DNA of 41,911 nucleotides from Psychrobacter sp. 5A.1 (GCF_030407455.1 NZ_JASDDJ010000027.1:1-41911); one strand, 5' to 3'; shown: positions 19,116 to 29,082, counted from the first letter of the stretch. Translations and numbers: made by a program. The notes: generated by a model not told the origin, from the letters alone.

Positions 19116-19266
19116 TTTGCATTTACTGCATTAGGTAATAAGACGATAAAGTCTATTTGACCCTTTTTGAGTATATATTAATTTATGATTGATCGATATA
19201 TCCTTAAAAACTTAGGCATCAGAGATTGATAAAATTGAATGATGCTTATTGGGGACAATTATGCTA

Positions 19267-19298
19267 AACTAGCAGGCTTTTTAGCCTGTTAGTTTTTT
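19267..19298 (+). terminator. Intrinsic terminator-like hairpin between rpsH and rplF
   Basis: The 12-bp stem is AACTAGCAGGCT (19267-19278), loop TTTT, then AGCCTGTTAGTT (19283-19294), with one G-U pair and no mismatch. It is followed by a T run (19293-19298). It meets the usual criteria for a Rho-independent terminator, yet lies inside the spc gene cluster. It could be an attenuator, a terminator followed by a new promoter, or an mRNA-processing hairpin. No fully convincing promoter lies between it and rplF. Confidence 0.7.
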
Positions 19299-19337
19299 CG
19301 CTAATATAAAGAAGTTAATTTTTTAAGGAATATTCCT

Positions 19338-19871
19338 ATGTCTCGTGTGGCTAAAGCCCCAGTGACGCTGCCAAACGGCGTAAGCGTTACTTTGAACGAT
19401 CGGCAGGTCGAAGTTAAAGGCAAGAACGGCAATTTGTCTTTACGCCTGCATGAATTGGTCGAGCTGAAACAGGAAGATGATGCTATCATTTTCTCACCTA
19501 CAGTCGATTCAAAAGAAGCTATGATGCACACTGGCACCATGCGCGCTCTTGTTAACAACTATGTTAAAGGCGTAAACGAAGGCTTTGAAAAACGTCTTCA
19601 ATTAATTGGTGTTGGTTATCGCGCACAAGTTACTGGTAACAAAGTAACCTTGAACGTTGGTTATTCTCATCCAGTAGAATATACGTTACCTGAAGGCGTG
19701 TCAGCTGAAACCCCAACGCAAACTGAAATTGTTTTGAAATCAAACAATAAACAGCAGCTTGGTCAAGCAGCGGCTAATATCCGTGGTTTCCGCCCACCTG
19801 AGCCTTATAAAGGCAAAGGTATTCGTTATAGTGACGAGCATGTGATTCGCAAAGAAGCTAAGAAAAAATAA
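19338..19871 (+). CDS. rplF: 50S ribosomal protein L6
   Basis: L6 lies near the factor-binding site and sarcin-ricin loop. It is 177 aa with [17 protein letters not shown], the central [20 protein letters not shown] and the C-terminal [26 protein letters not shown] precedes the ATG. Its gene follows a terminator-like hairpin, so its expression relative to rpsH may be separately tuned. Confidence 0.97.
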   Translation: MSRVAKAPVTLPNGVSVTLNDRQVEVKGKNGNLSLRLHELVELKQEDDAIIFSPTVDSKEAMMHTGTMRALVNNYVKGVNEGFEKRLQLIGVGYRAQVTGNKVTLNVGYSHPVEYTLPEGVSAETPTQTEIVLKSNNKQQLGQAAANIRGFRPPEPYKGKGIRYSDEHVIRKEAKKK

Positions 19872-19882
19872 GGTGAGTTGAA

Positions 19883-20233
19883 ATGTTTGATAAAAAAGCA
19901 GCTCGTCTGCGTCGAGCTAAGAAAACACGCGCGCATATCCGTTTCTTAGGCGTTCATCGCTTAACGGTTAACCGCACGTCGAAACATATTTATGCCCAGA
20001 TTATCTCTCCAAATGGTGGTGAAGTGATTGCTCAGGCATCTACCTTAGACAGCAGCTTGCGTTCAGGCGCGACTGGTAATGCTGATTCAGCAACGTCTGT
20101 AGGCCAAATGATCGCAGAACGCGCAAAAGCAGCTGGCATTACTAAAGTTGCCTTTGACCGTAGTGGTTTCAAATATCATGGTCGAGTTAAAGCTTTAGCA
20201 GAAGCAGCTCGCGAAAACGGATTGGAGTTTTAA
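19883..20233 (+). CDS. rplR: 50S ribosomal protein L18
   Basis: L18 binds 5S rRNA with L5 and L25. It is 116 aa. Recognisable parts are [40 protein letters not shown] and the C-terminal [19 protein letters not shown]. It is 11 bases after rplF and two bases before rpsE. Confidence 0.97.
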   Translation: MFDKKAARLRRAKKTRAHIRFLGVHRLTVNRTSKHIYAQIISPNGGEVIAQASTLDSSLRSGATGNADSATSVGQMIAERAKAAGITKVAFDRSGFKYHGRVKALAEAARENGLEF

Positions 20234-20235
20234 TC

Positions 20236-20751
20236 ATGGCTAGAAATGATAAAAATGATAAAAATGAACAGACTGACGGTCTAGTAGAACGCTTAGTTAC
20301 CGTTGATCGCGTTGCAAAAGTTGTTAAAGGTGGTCGTATTTTCTCTTTCACTGCGTTAACCGTAGTGGGTGATGGTAATGGTCGTGTTGGTTTTGGTCGT
20401 GGTAAAGCGCGTGAAGTGCCAGCTGCTATCCAAAAAGCACTAGAAGCTGCCAAACGTAATATGATTACTGTTGAGCTAAATGATGCAACTTTGCATCATC
20501 CGATCAAAGCACGTCATGGTGCTAGTAAAGTCTACATGCAGCCTGCATCTGAAGGTACTGGCGTAATCGCTGGTGGCGCTATGCGTGCTGTATTAGAAGT
20601 TGCTGGTGTCAAAGATGTTTTGACTAAATGTTATGGTTCTACCAATACTGCTAACGTTGTTCGCGCAACGTTTAACGGTTTACGTGATATGTCAACTCCA
20701 GAGAAGATGGCAGCTAAACGTGGTAAATCTGTAGACGAAATCTTGGGTTAA
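20236..20751 (+). CDS. rpsE: 30S ribosomal protein S5
   Basis: S5 helps form the mRNA entry site and affects accuracy. It is 171 aa. The N-terminal double-stranded RNA-binding-like domain reads [20 protein letters not shown] and [20 protein letters not shown], and the C-terminus has [20 protein letters not shown] with [19 protein letters not shown]. Normal length. Confidence 0.97.
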   Translation: MARNDKNDKNEQTDGLVERLVTVDRVAKVVKGGRIFSFTALTVVGDGNGRVGFGRGKAREVPAAIQKALEAAKRNMITVELNDATLHHPIKARHGASKVYMQPASEGTGVIAGGAMRAVLEVAGVKDVLTKCYGSTNTANVVRATFNGLRDMSTPEKMAAKRGKSVDEILG

Positions 20752-20771
20752 CTTAGACTAGGTGAGTTACG

Positions 20772-20951
20772 ATGAAAAAAATGAAAGTCACTCAATTTAA
20801 ATCGGGTGCCCATCGCCTAAAGAGCCACAAAGCGAGCTTGAAAGGATTGGGTTTACGCCGCATTAATCACACTGTTGAAGTAGAAGATACGCCTTCAACC
20901 CGTGGTATGGTTAATCGCGTTAACTACATGGTAAAAGTGGAGGAAGCGTAA
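20772..20951 (+). CDS. rpmD: 50S ribosomal protein L30
   Basis: L30 is a small 50S protein. The 59-residue ORF begins [16 protein letters not shown], has the conserved [20 protein letters not shown] core and ends [15 protein letters not shown] precedes the ATG. Its TAA shares one base with the rplO ATG. It is short enough to be missed by a 60-codon cutoff, but position and sequence leave no doubt. Confidence 0.96.
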   Translation: MKKMKVTQFKSGAHRLKSHKASLKGLGLRRINHTVEVEDTPSTRGMVNRVNYMVKVEEA

Positions 20952-21391
20952 TGGGTCTTAGATTAAATGAATTATCACCAGGTGTTGGCGCAAAGAAAAC
21001 TGCTCAACGTCGTGGTCGTGGTATCGGTTCAGGTCTTGGTAAGACTGGTGGTCGTGGTGTAAAAGGTCAGAAATCTCGTTCAGGTTCTAGCGTACGCTCA
21101 GGATTTGAAGGTGGTCAAATGCCTTTATATCGTCGTCTTCCAAAATTTGGTTTTACCAGCAAAATGGCTATGAAGACTGCAGAAGTGCGTCTTTCTGAAC
21201 TGAATAAAATTGAAGGTGATGTGGTTAGCGTTGAAACACTTAAAGCTGCTAACCTTATCCGTCACGATATGAAGCGTGCTCGTGTAATGCTATCAGGCGA
21301 AGTCACTAAAGCTTATACCTTTAAAGGTATCAAAGTGACTAAAGGTGCTAAGCAAGCTATCGAAGCTGCTGGTGGTAGCATCGAGGAGTAG
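20951..21391 (+). CDS. rplO: 50S ribosomal protein L15
   Basis: L15 is a late 50S assembly protein. It is 146 aa: [20 protein letters not shown], then the Gly/Arg-rich [20 protein letters not shown] and [17 protein letters not shown], with the C-terminal [15 protein letters not shown]. It overlaps rpmD by one base. Its 3' end carries the ribosome binding site of secY. Confidence 0.97.
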   Translation: MGLRLNELSPGVGAKKTAQRRGRGIGSGLGKTGGRGVKGQKSRSGSSVRSGFEGGQMPLYRRLPKFGFTSKMAMKTAEVRLSELNKIEGDVVSVETLKAANLIRHDMKRARVMLSGEVTKAYTFKGIKVTKGAKQAIEAAGGSIEE

Positions 21392-21395
21392 TAAC

Positions 21396-22742
21396 GTGTC
21401 AAAGCAATCAATGTCATCGGCTGGTATACCGCTTAATCCATTTGCCTTCATACGTAAGTATGACGAGCTATGGGCGCGTTTATTATTCTTAATCGGCGCA
21501 TTGATTGTTTATCGTTTAGGGTCACATATTCCAGTTCCGGGTATTAACCCAGTTAACTTGGCTGATCTGTTTTCGCGCAACGAAAACACCATTTTGAGTA
21601 TGTTCAACATGTTCTCAGGTGGTGCGCTAGAGCGTATGTCTATTATGGCGCTTGGCATTATGCCATATATCTCAGCATCGATTATCGTACAGATGATGTC
21701 TGCAGTATTGCCATCGCTTGAAGCCCTCAAAAAAGAAGGTGAAGCGGGACGACGTAAGCTAAACAAGTATACCCGTCAAGGGACGCTTGCTTTAGCTCTA
21801 GTACAGTCATTAGGAATGTGTGCTGGCTTAATCAGCCAAAATCTTACCTTATCGTCTGGTCTTACCTTTTATATACCAGCCGTTACTTCATTGGTAGCGG
21901 GCGCAATGTTCTTAATGTGGCTTGGTGAGCAGATTACAGAGCGTGGCGTTGGTAATGGTATCTCAATGCTCATTTTTGCGAGTATTGTGGCTGGTACGCC
22001 AGGTATGATTTCGCAGTCTATCGAACAGGTCAATCAAGGTCAGATGAACTTGATTGTACTATTTATTTTTGTATTGCTAGGTATCGCGGTTACCGCGGGT
22101 ATCGTTTATATTGAACGTGCTCAACGCCGTGTCCCTGTGAACTATGCTCAAAAGCAACAACAAGGCCGGAAAATTTATGCTCAGCAGCAGTCACATCTGC
22201 CGTTGAAGCTTAATATGGCCGGGGTTATCCCAGCTATTTTCGCCAGTTCTTTGCTGTTGTTTCCTGCAAGTTTAGGGCAGTGGGTTGGTCAATCAACTGA
22301 TCCCACCTTGGTACAAAAAATATTACAAAATATGGCATTGGTACTGTCCCCAGGACAACCGCTATATTTAGTACTGTTTGGCGCAATGATTATTTTCTTC
22401 TGCTATTTTTATACAGCGTTGGTATTTAGTCCGCGTGAAGTAGCAGAAAACCTTAAACGTAGTGGTGCGTATATTCCAGGTATTCGCCCCGGACAACAAA
22501 CTCAGCGTTACCTCGATCATGTATTAAACCGACTGACCTTTATTGGCGCGATGTATATGACGGTTATTTGTTTAATGCCAATGGTCGTCCAGTCATCGTT
22601 TGGTGTACCGTTTCAACTCGGTGGTACGTCTTTACTGATTATGGTGGTTGTGGTAATGGATTTCATTTCGCAGATTCAAGCGCATTTGATGACCCATCAA
22701 TATCATGATCAGACGTTAATTCAATCGCCCACTCAACCTTAA
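21396..22742 (+). CDS. secY: Preprotein translocase subunit SecY
   Basis: SecY is the channel subunit of the SecYEG translocon in the inner membrane. The 448-residue protein has ten predicted membrane helices. The first is [14 protein letters not shown]; conserved features include the periplasmic IPVPGINP, the cytoplasmic [20 protein letters not shown], and [21 protein letters not shown] before the last helices. The start is GTG at 21396, with GGAG seven bases upstream. A longer in-frame ATG (21345) lies inside rplO and reads non-conserved residues; ATG at 21411 is a second option. Confidence 0.96.
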   Translation: MSKQSMSSAGIPLNPFAFIRKYDELWARLLFLIGALIVYRLGSHIPVPGINPVNLADLFSRNENTILSMFNMFSGGALERMSIMALGIMPYISASIIVQMMSAVLPSLEALKKEGEAGRRKLNKYTRQGTLALALVQSLGMCAGLISQNLTLSSGLTFYIPAVTSLVAGAMFLMWLGEQITERGVGNGISMLIFASIVAGTPGMISQSIEQVNQGQMNLIVLFIFVLLGIAVTAGIVYIERAQRRVPVNYAQKQQQGRKIYAQQQSHLPLKLNMAGVIPAIFASSLLLFPASLGQWVGQSTDPTLVQKILQNMALVLSPGQPLYLVLFGAMIIFFCYFYTALVFSPREVAENLKRSGAYIPGIRPGQQTQRYLDHVLNRLTFIGAMYMTVICLMPMVVQSSFGVPFQLGGTSLLIMVVVVMDFISQIQAHLMTHQYHDQTLIQSPTQP

Positions 22743-22773
22743 ATGAGCGGTACGATATTTCAAGGAGCATGCT

Positions 22774-22890
22774 ATGAAAGTTCAAGCATCAGTTAAGAAG
22801 ATTTGTGGTAGCTGTAAAGTTGTGCGCCGTAAAGGCCGTGTACATATTATTTGTACAGCAGAACCTCGCCACAAGCAACGTCAAGGTTAA
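22774..22890 (+). CDS. rpmJ: 50S ribosomal protein L36 (zinc-binding form)
   Basis: L36 is the smallest ribosomal protein, 38 aa: [20 protein letters not shown] then [18 protein letters not shown]. Zinc ligands Cys11, Cys14, Cys27 and His33 are all present, so it is the C+ form, which can serve as a zinc reserve and may be replaced under zinc starvation by a C- paralogue, not visible here. AAGGAG precedes the ATG. Last gene of the spc cluster. Confidence 0.97.
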   Translation: MKVQASVKKICGSCKVVRRKGRVHIICTAEPRHKQRQG

Positions 22891-22901
22891 TACTTAGCAT
22901 G

Positions 22902-22973
22902 AGAAAACATTACGTTTTCTTTGCTAATTAAATTAATACTTGAAAAATAACGGCGGATGCGATATCATCCGCC
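22902..22973 (+). terminator. Two hairpins after rpmJ (possible spc terminator)
   Basis: AGAAAAC-ATTAC-GTTTTCT (22902-22920) and, 31 bases on, GGCGGATG-CGATAT-CATCCGCC (22952-22973). Both stems are perfect but neither has a long T run. They may end or attenuate spc transcription ahead of the alpha promoter. Confidence 0.45.
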
Positions 22974-22975
22974 AC

Positions 22976-23005
22976 TTGCCGTGTTTATACAAAATCTTTT
23001 ATAAT
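22976..23005 (+). promoter_or_regulatory. Promoter of the alpha operon (rpsM-rplQ)
   Basis: A -35 box TTGCCG (22976-22981), an 18-base spacer and a perfect -10 TATAAT (23000-23005), 132 bases before rpsM. The resulting leader contains TAACGAT (23041-23047) and its complement ATCGTTA (23096-23102), so the leader can fold back on itself upstream of rpsM. In E. coli, S4 represses this operon through a leader pseudoknot. Confidence 0.7.
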
Positions 23006-23137
23006 AGAATCGATAGACAGGCTTATGGTCAAGACATCGATAACGATTATAAAAGCTCTAGTATTAACAGCAACAAATCTGAAGAGTAAAGCCTTATCGT
23101 TAGATAACGCTTATTTTTCTTTAATGGAGAGAAATCA

Positions 23138-23494
23138 ATGGCTCGTATTGCCGGCGTAAACATTCCGGATAATAAGCATGCTGTTATTTCACTAACTTAC
23201 ATCTTTGGTGTAGGTCGTACCACTGCTCAGAAAATCTTAGAAGCAGTTGGCATCGCCCCTACGACTAAAGTCAGTCAGTTAGATGATACACAGTTAGATG
23301 CTATCCGTGCACAAGTTGCAAACTATATGACTGAGGGTGACCTTCGTCGTGAAGTTTCAATGAATATTAAGCGTTTAGTTGATCTTGGTTGTTACCGTGG
23401 CATCCGTCATCGTCGTAACCTACCAGTTAGAGGTCAGAACACCAAGAACAACGCTCGTACTCGTAAGGGTCCGACACGCCCTCTCAAAAGATAA
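23138..23494 (+). CDS. rpsM: 30S ribosomal protein S13
   Basis: S13 forms intersubunit bridges and contacts P-site tRNA. It is 118 aa, the E. coli length. It starts [20 protein letters not shown], contains the helix-two-turn-helix region and ends [14 protein letters not shown]. The GGAGAG site is upstream. First gene of the alpha operon. Confidence 0.98.
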   Translation: MARIAGVNIPDNKHAVISLTYIFGVGRTTAQKILEAVGIAPTTKVSQLDDTQLDAIRAQVANYMTEGDLRREVSMNIKRLVDLGCYRGIRHRRNLPVRGQNTKNNARTRKGPTRPLKR

Positions 23495-23514
23495 TTAACT
23501 TAGGAAGCTAAAAG

Positions 23515-23904
23515 ATGGCAAAAGACACTCGCAGTCGCAAAAAGGTGGCTCGTCGTTCAGTATCGGAGGGCATTGCCCATATCCATGCGTCTTTTAATAA
23601 CACCATTGTTACGATTACCGATCGTCAAGGTAATGCATTGGCTTGGGCCACTTCAGGTGGACAAGGCTTCCGTGGTTCACGTAAATCTACACCATTTGCA
23701 GCTCAGGTTGCAGCTGAAGTCGCTGGTAAAGCGGCCCAAGAATATGGTGTTAAGAATATCGATGTTTTGGTCAAAGGACCAGGACCGGGTCGTGAGTCTG
23801 CGGTAAGAGCACTAGGTGCATTGGGTTATAAAGTTAACAGCATCTCTGATGTAACCCCAATCCCACACAATGGTTGCCGTGCGCCGAAAAAGCGCCGCGT
23901 CTAA
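23515..23904 (+). CDS. rpsK: 30S ribosomal protein S11
   Basis: S11 is in the 30S platform near the E-site mRNA. It is 129 aa. Conserved parts are [40 protein letters not shown], and the C-terminal [25 protein letters not shown] precedes the ATG. Confidence 0.98.
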   Translation: MAKDTRSRKKVARRSVSEGIAHIHASFNNTIVTITDRQGNALAWATSGGQGFRGSRKSTPFAAQVAAEVAGKAAQEYGVKNIDVLVKGPGPGRESAVRALGALGYKVNSISDVTPIPHNGCRAPKKRRV

Positions 23905-23952
23905 TATTAAAGACGAAGCTTTTTATACTAAAAGCTTATAGGAGACATAACA

Positions 23953-24594
23953 ATGGCCCGCTATATTGGACCAAAACTGAAATTATCACGTCGTGAAGGT
24001 ACGGATTTAGGCCTTAAGTCTGGCGTTAAACCGTATGACGTAAAAACGAAGAAAGCTGGTCGTCCACCAGGTCAACATGGTGTAAGCCGTAACAAGACCT
24101 CAGAATATGCTCTACAGTTGCGTGAAAAGCAAAAAGTTAAGCGTATTTATGGTGTGCTAGAGCGTCAATTCGCTAATTACTATAAAGAAGCTGCTCGTAA
24201 GCGCGGTGCTACTGGTGAAAATCTACTAGCAATGCTTGAGAGCCGTCTAGACAACGTGGTATATCGCATGGGCTTTGGCTCAACTCGCGCAGAAGCACGT
24301 CAGCTAGTCAGTCATCGTACTGTTATGGTAAAAAAAGCTGGTCGTGATGAGTTTGTTCGTGTGAACATTCCATCAATTCAGCTTCAAGATGGTGATGTCA
24401 TCGCTATCCAAGAGAAATCTCGCGAACAGCTACGTATTAAAAACGCTATTGAACTAGCGACACAACGTGGTATTCCAGAATGGCTTGATGTTGATCACAG
24501 CAAACTACAAGGCACGTTTAAACATGCGCCTGATCGTATTGATCTACCTGCTGAAATCAACGAAAGCTTGATCGTTGAGCTATACTCTAAGTAA
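23953..24594 (+). CDS. rpsD: 30S ribosomal protein S4
   Basis: S4 nucleates 30S assembly, affects accuracy, and in E. coli represses the alpha operon. It is 213 aa, a few residues longer than in E. coli. It starts [20 protein letters not shown], has no zinc-binding cysteine cluster, and carries the S4 RNA-binding domain around [20 protein letters not shown] with [16 protein letters not shown] precedes the ATG. Confidence 0.97.
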   Translation: MARYIGPKLKLSRREGTDLGLKSGVKPYDVKTKKAGRPPGQHGVSRNKTSEYALQLREKQKVKRIYGVLERQFANYYKEAARKRGATGENLLAMLESRLDNVVYRMGFGSTRAEARQLVSHRTVMVKKAGRDEFVRVNIPSIQLQDGDVIAIQEKSREQLRIKNAIELATQRGIPEWLDVDHSKLQGTFKHAPDRIDLPAEINESLIVELYSK

Positions 24595-24674
24595 TGACGT
24601 AATGCTCAATGTTATGAAAATGGCATTGAGCAATTAACGTTAATTAAACCAGTTTAATAAATCGAGGTGACATC

Positions 24675-25682
24675 ATGATGCTAAATGCAACTGAGTTTCT
24701 AACGCCGAATGCCATTAATGTGGATACGGTTAACGAAACGATTGCGAAAGTCACGCTCGAACCGTTAGAACGCGGCTTTGGGCATACCTTAGGTAATGCT
24801 CTGCGTCGCATCTTGTTATCTTCATTACCTGGTGCTGCAGTCATTGAAGCTGAGATTGATGGTGTTGACCATGAATACTCAACGCTTGAAGGCCTGCAAG
24901 AAGATGTACTTGACTTGCTTTTGAACTTAAAAGGCTTGGCAATTACGCTTCATGACCAAAATGAAGTATTTTTGACCTTGGATAAACAAGGTCCAGGCAC
25001 TATTACTGCTGCAGACATCGCGTTGCCGCACAATGTTGACATCATCAATCCAGAATTGGTTTTGGGTACATTGAGCGACCGTGGTCATCTTAAGATGCGT
25101 TTGCGTGTAGTGATGGGTCGTGGATATGAGCCAGCAAACCAGCGCCGTGAAGATGGTGATACCAAGGCAATTGGACGCTTAAAGCTTGATGCAAGCTTTA
25201 GTCCTGTGCTTCGTGTTGCTTATCAGGTTGAGAACGCTCGTGTAGAGCAGCGTACTGATCTTGATCGTCTTATCATTGAGCTTGAAACTAATGGCACTAT
25301 AGATCCAGAAGAAGCAATTCGTAAAGCAGCCACTATTTTACAACAACAGATTTCTATCTTTGTTGACCTAGAAGCTGAAGAAGCGCCTGAGCCTGTGAAA
25401 GAGAAAGAAGAGGTTGATCCGGTGCTATTACGCCCTGTGGACGATCTTGAACTAACGGTTCGCTCAGCCAACTGCTTGAAAGCTGAAAACATTTACTATA
25501 TCGGTGATTTGGTACAACGTTCAGAGACTGAACTTCTAAAAACCCCAAATCTTGGTAAGAAATCATTAACGGAAATCAAAGACGTTTTAGCGTCTAAAGA
25601 TTTAGAGCTCGGTATGCGCCTAGATAACTGGCCACCAGCTGATTTACGTGTTGATGATCGCTTTTCTTATCGTAGCCGTTAA
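24675..25682 (+). CDS. rpoA: DNA-directed RNA polymerase alpha subunit
   Basis: The alpha subunit dimerises to nucleate RNA polymerase and its C-terminal domain binds UP elements and activators. The 335-residue protein has the N-terminal domain with [20 protein letters not shown] (dimer contact), an acidic linker (about 235-255, [13 protein letters not shown]) and a C-terminal domain with the helix-hairpin-helix [20 protein letters not shown]. Two ATG codons are adjacent; the first has AGG seven bases upstream. It is between rpsD and rplQ as in most proteobacteria. Confidence 0.98.
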   Translation: MMLNATEFLTPNAINVDTVNETIAKVTLEPLERGFGHTLGNALRRILLSSLPGAAVIEAEIDGVDHEYSTLEGLQEDVLDLLLNLKGLAITLHDQNEVFLTLDKQGPGTITAADIALPHNVDIINPELVLGTLSDRGHLKMRLRVVMGRGYEPANQRREDGDTKAIGRLKLDASFSPVLRVAYQVENARVEQRTDLDRLIIELETNGTIDPEEAIRKAATILQQQISIFVDLEAEEAPEPVKEKEEVDPVLLRPVDDLELTVRSANCLKAENIYYIGDLVQRSETELLKTPNLGKKSLTEIKDVLASKDLELGMRLDNWPPADLRVDDRFSYRSR

Positions 25683-25701
25683 ACTTTAAGGATTTTTGAC
25701 T

Positions 25702-26061
25702 ATGCGCCATCGTAAGAGTGGAGTCAAGCTGGGTCGTACCGGCAGTCATCGTAAGGCAATGTTTCAGAACATGACTAACTCATTATTTGAGCATGAACTG
25801 ATCAAAACAACTTTACCAAAAGCTAAAGAACTACGTCGCGTTGCCGAGCCATTAATCACTATGGCTAAAGAAGACAGCGTTGCTAACCGTCGTTTAGCAT
25901 TCAGCCGTATGCGTAGCAAAGCTATGGTAGGCAAATTATTTGGCACGTTAGGTCCTCGTTACCAGACTCGTCCAGGTGGTTATTTGCGTATCGTAAAATG
26001 CGGTCATCGTGATGGTGACAATGCGCCAATGGCATATGTAGAATTAGTTGATCGTGACTAG
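25702..26061 (+). CDS. rplQ: 50S ribosomal protein L17
   Basis: L17 sits near the tunnel exit. The 119-residue protein starts [20 protein letters not shown] at ATG 25702, with AAGGA nine bases upstream; an in-frame TTG two codons earlier is not needed. It has [20 protein letters not shown] and the C-terminal [15 protein letters not shown]. It ends the alpha operon, before a strong terminator. Confidence 0.97.
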   Translation: MRHRKSGVKLGRTGSHRKAMFQNMTNSLFEHELIKTTLPKAKELRRVAEPLITMAKEDSVANRRLAFSRMRSKAMVGKLFGTLGPRYQTRPGGYLRIVKCGHRDGDNAPMAYVELVDRD

Positions 26062-26085
26062 TTTTATACTGAATATATGATTCAT

Positions 26086-26117
26086 AAAAAAGCTCCAATT
26101 AATTGGAGCTTTTTTTT
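26086..26117. terminator. Bidirectional terminator between rplQ and yciO
   Basis: A perfect palindrome with GCTCCAATT paired to AATTGGAGC, flanked by six A and eight T. It can serve both the plus-strand alpha operon and the convergent minus-strand yciO gene. Confidence 0.92.
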
Positions 26118-26153
26118 ATGTCTTGAATTTGGTTAATCACATTATTCATTTTG

Positions 26154-26774
26154 TTAGAGCAGTAGTGAATCAACATCAGCAGCACCTTGCCTGACAATCT
26201 CAGGTTGGCTGCTGGTCATATCTACAATGGTGGTTAGCTTGGTTGTCTTTATACCTGCATTGATTAGACCGTCAATTTGATTGCCTAAGATGTCTTCAAT
26301 TTCGAATGGATCGTCAAGTATGTCATCACGGTTAGGTAAGATTAGTGAGCTGGTTAAAATGGGTTCATCCATCGCTTCCAATAATGCTTGAGCAATAGGA
26401 TTGCTAGGTACACGAATACCGATGGTTTTTTTCTTCGCATGCGACAGTTTTTTTGGTACATCTTTTGTGGCATTTAGAATGAATGTAATAGGTGCTGGGG
26501 TATGTGCTTTTAGCTGTTTAAACTGCACATTATCTACAGTAGCGTAATTAGCAATCTCACTTAAGTCACGGCACAATAAGGTAAATTGGTGTTTATCATC
26601 AAGCTCACGAATTTGTTTAAGTTTTTCTAACGCATCTTTGGCACCCAGACGACAACCAAAGGCATAGCTGGTATCGGTAGGGTAGATGATCAGTTGGTCT
26701 TTACGTAGCAGGTCAGCCACTTGCTCAATCAATCGAGGCTGTGGATTGTCTGGGTGAATATAGAATACTTGCAT
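26154..26774 (-). CDS. yciO: Sua5/YciO/YrdC-family protein, YciO subgroup
   Basis: The family includes the L-threonylcarbamoyladenylate synthases TsaC and Sua5 that start t6A tRNA modification. The YciO branch is related, but its role is less settled. The 206-residue protein has the E. coli YciO length and the family ATP-site motif YPTDTSYAFGC (31-41), followed by KLKQIRELDDKHQFTLLCRD, then IGIRVPSNPIAQALL and the C-terminal ...EIVRQGAAD. The YPTD-SYA-GC form, rather than PTETVYGLG, places it in the YciO group. It is on the minus strand, convergent with rplQ. Confidence 0.85.
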   Translation of the reverse strand: MQVFYIHPDNPQPRLIEQVADLLRKDQLIIYPTDTSYAFGCRLGAKDALEKLKQIRELDDKHQFTLLCRDLSEIANYATVDNVQFKQLKAHTPAPITFILNATKDVPKKLSHAKKKTIGIRVPSNPIAQALLEAMDEPILTSSLILPNRDDILDDPFEIEDILGNQIDGLINAGIKTTKLTTIVDMTSSQPEIVRQGAADVDSLLL

Positions 26775-27043
26775 AGTGCTTCCTTATCTTATAATTATGA
26801 GGTTTTTCTTCATTTGAATAAGTGTTTCGGTGGCTGTGTTAAGTTTGTTTACTACAGAGGATAATTCATAAATTATATTTTAAACGTTGATAAACTTTAC
26901 TGGTTTAAAATATCGATTTGATTATTAGTATAGCGCATAGCACATGTAACTTTAGTGGCAAGGCGTTATTGTTCGTATAAGATCCTTAACCATTCACGTT
27001 ATAAAAATCATATCATTGAGAGTTATATTGCCATTGGTTTAGT

Positions 27044-27769
27044 CTAATTGGGTGTGGAAACCTTAAGTAAAGTAAGTAATAATTTTTTAGCATCACGTGG
27101 TAGTGTCTGAGGCTCAGTAATATACTGTTCTGCTTGTCGATAAACATCATGTTCGAAGGTGCTATCACTCGTATCAAACGATGCAAATAAATTGTCCTGT
27201 GATACTTGGAAAGGTCGCCCGCAAGCTAAAGTAAAAAGACACTCCAATGCCTGCGGCTTAATTTCAACGCGTTCAAAAGACTGCTGCTGAGCTGCTGATC
27301 GTCCATCTGGTGCATACCAGTAGCCAAAGTCAGGCAACCTTCTACGAGCTTCTCCGGCCACACACCAATGGCTGACTTCATGCAATGCACTGGCAAAAAA
27401 CCCATGAGCAAATTCAATTCTTGCGGGTTCATTGTTTTGGGCAGGAAAGTATTCGGGTTCACCTTCACTACGAACCAATATAACCTTTTGATCGGCAAAT
27501 AAAGTATTGAATAATTGAATGAGCCAGTCGGTAGCTACTCGCTCATTATTATCAGCTAATTGTTGGTCGTTATCGTCAGTTTCGGTAGTAGATAAGCATT
27601 GCCATTCATTTCTCAGGCGCTCTAACGCTCTATTCTTCTCAAGATTTGATGAATCGGTAGAAGTGGAGTTCATATCACTGGCCAACTCGGTAAGACATTT
27701 CAATAGTATTTTTGCTTTAGAGGATGAGAGTAAGTTAGCAAAGTCAATTTTATTGTTAAACGAATTCAT
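27044..27769 (-). CDS. epmC: Elongation factor P hydroxylase EpmC
   Basis: EpmC (YfcM) hydroxylates the beta-lysylated lysine of elongation factor P. The conserved core is intact: DWLIQLFNTLFADQKVILV, the metal-site block FAHGFFASALHEVSHWCVAG with HEVSHW, FGYWYAPDGRSAAQQQSFE and VEIKPQALE. The E. coli protein is about 180 aa; here the reading from ATG 27769 is 241 aa because of a polar N-terminal extension of about 70 residues. A GTG at 27814 or an ATG at 27673 are alternative starts, and none has a good ribosome binding site. The genes for EF-P and its lysyltransferase are not in the window. Confidence 0.87.
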   Translation of the reverse strand: MNSFNNKIDFANLLSSSKAKILLKCLTELASDMNSTSTDSSNLEKNRALERLRNEWQCLSTTETDDNDQQLADNNERVATDWLIQLFNTLFADQKVILVRSEGEPEYFPAQNNEPARIEFAHGFFASALHEVSHWCVAGEARRRLPDFGYWYAPDGRSAAQQQSFERVEIKPQALECLFTLACGRPFQVSQDNLFASFDTSDSTFEHDVYRQAEQYITEPQTLPRDAKKLLLTLLKVSTPN

Positions 27770-27954
27770 AAGTGAAATACTGGTCAGATAAGTGGTAAAA
27801 ATGAAAACTATCACCTTAGTATAAAGGCGAAGAACAGGTCATGTTAAATCGTGCCAATATCAAAAATATTAACATACTAGCGCTAGCGTCATTCAATGCT
27901 TTCCGTTAGTATGGCAGGCAATATTATACACCGTTTTGATGAATGAGGCCGCGC

Positions 27955-28548
27955 ATGTCAAGCACTCCAGAAAGTAAACCGTCAGCAATGCATACTGATA
28001 ACAAAAAAGTGCCGTTACCTACCAGCATGCCCGATTCTATTTCTTTAGATAAGTGGGCAGATACTGGTTATGAATGGTCAGGAGAAGTAGAGCCAAGTGC
28101 GTTCAAACGTCTGGCGCTTATTCTAGCTACCGAACACGAGCAAGAAAAAATACAGCTTAGTGCTAGCTTGTATCGCCGTAATAATGTCTTACATTTGGCA
28201 TTTACATTGACTGGTCAGGTTTGGCTAACTTGTCAGCGCTGTCTGCAGCCAGTGGCTATCGATTTGTCTGATGATTTTAATATTGCTTTGCTTGAAAAAG
28301 AGAGCCAAGTACGCTTAGTGAATGAAGAGCAAGATTATTTATTACTTGATGAAATCATTACAGAGCAATCACCAGAGAAGCTATTGCCATTCAAGAAATT
28401 GGTTGAAGACGAGATACTACTCAAGACGCCAATGTCACCAAAGCATGATGACTGTGAGATGACGGTAGAGCAGTTTGGTGAGATTCCAGAAGAAGAAGAA
28501 ACAGAAAATCCTTTTGCCGCTTTAGCCTCGCTAAAAGGCAAGCTGTAG
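27955..28548 (+). CDS. yceD: YceD family (DUF177) protein, 23S rRNA accumulation
   Basis: YceD/DUF177 proteins are needed for normal 23S rRNA accumulation in bacteria and plants and are typically encoded just before rpmF, as here. The 197-residue protein has a CQRCLQPV motif after a beta-rich stretch (VLHLAFTLTGQVWLT) and an acidic domain with EQDYLLLDEIITEQSPEKLL and EDEILLKTPMSPKH-D-C. ATG 27955 was chosen because GAGG lies six bases upstream; ATG 27943 is also in frame. A 336-base gap separates it from rpmF, more than is usual. Confidence 0.88.
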   Translation: MSSTPESKPSAMHTDNKKVPLPTSMPDSISLDKWADTGYEWSGEVEPSAFKRLALILATEHEQEKIQLSASLYRRNNVLHLAFTLTGQVWLTCQRCLQPVAIDLSDDFNIALLEKESQVRLVNEEQDYLLLDEIITEQSPEKLLPFKKLVEDEILLKTPMSPKHDDCEMTVEQFGEIPEEEETENPFAALASLKGKL

Positions 28549-28884
28549 TTTCATCAAAAGCAGTTCACATATAAATGTACTACTTAATGAATTTGTGATA
28601 CCTTTCATCAGCTTTCTACAGAAGAGTGAGATGCAGGGCTTTATTAATCCATTAAACATGCGTATAATGTCCGGTTTATTGCATTCTAGCAACAAGTTGC
28701 TTACTGATAGAAGCTGACTATGCAAATTTACTATAGATTTTAGACATAGTTAGCATTTTATGTGAGTGGCAATCTATTTAACTAATGATGCGTAAGACTT
28801 AGGTTGTTGTGATTATATGGCCTCTGTCAGTATCGATTAAAGCTGAATTTCAAGCTTATCCCTTTTAAGTATAGGAGCTATATC
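28549..28884. other. yceD-rpmF intergenic region (336 bp)
   Basis: There is no supported gene. A candidate plus-strand promoter is TTTATT (28640-28645), a 17-base spacer and a perfect TATAAT (28663-28668), about 216 bases before rpmF. A small hairpin AGCAAC-AA-GTTGCT follows at about 28687-28700. rpmF may therefore be transcribed independently of yceD. Confidence 0.45.
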
Positions 28885-29067
28885 ATGGCTGTTCAAAAAA
28901 GTCGTAAAAGCCGTTCTCGTCGTGACATGCGCCGTTCACACCATCGTATGGAAGTGGCTGAGCTGAGCATTGATGCTACTACTGGTGAAAAACATCGTCG
29001 TCATCACATGACTAAAGATGGTTTTTACCGTGGTCGTCAGTTGTTCAAGGTAAGTCAAGACGCCTAA
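28885..29067 (+). CDS. rpmF: 50S ribosomal protein L32
   Basis: L32 is a small 50S protein at the P-site side of the subunit. It is 60 aa: [20 protein letters not shown] then [20 protein letters not shown] and GFYRGRQLF. It lacks the zinc-ribbon cysteines, like other proteobacterial forms. AGGAG precedes the ATG. It follows yceD in the usual order. plsX and fabH, which come next in E. coli, are absent. Confidence 0.97.
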   Translation: MAVQKSRKSRSRRDMRRSHHRMEVAELSIDATTGEKHRRHHMTKDGFYRGRQLFKVSQDA

Positions 29068-29082
29068 GTTGTTTGTTAGCTA

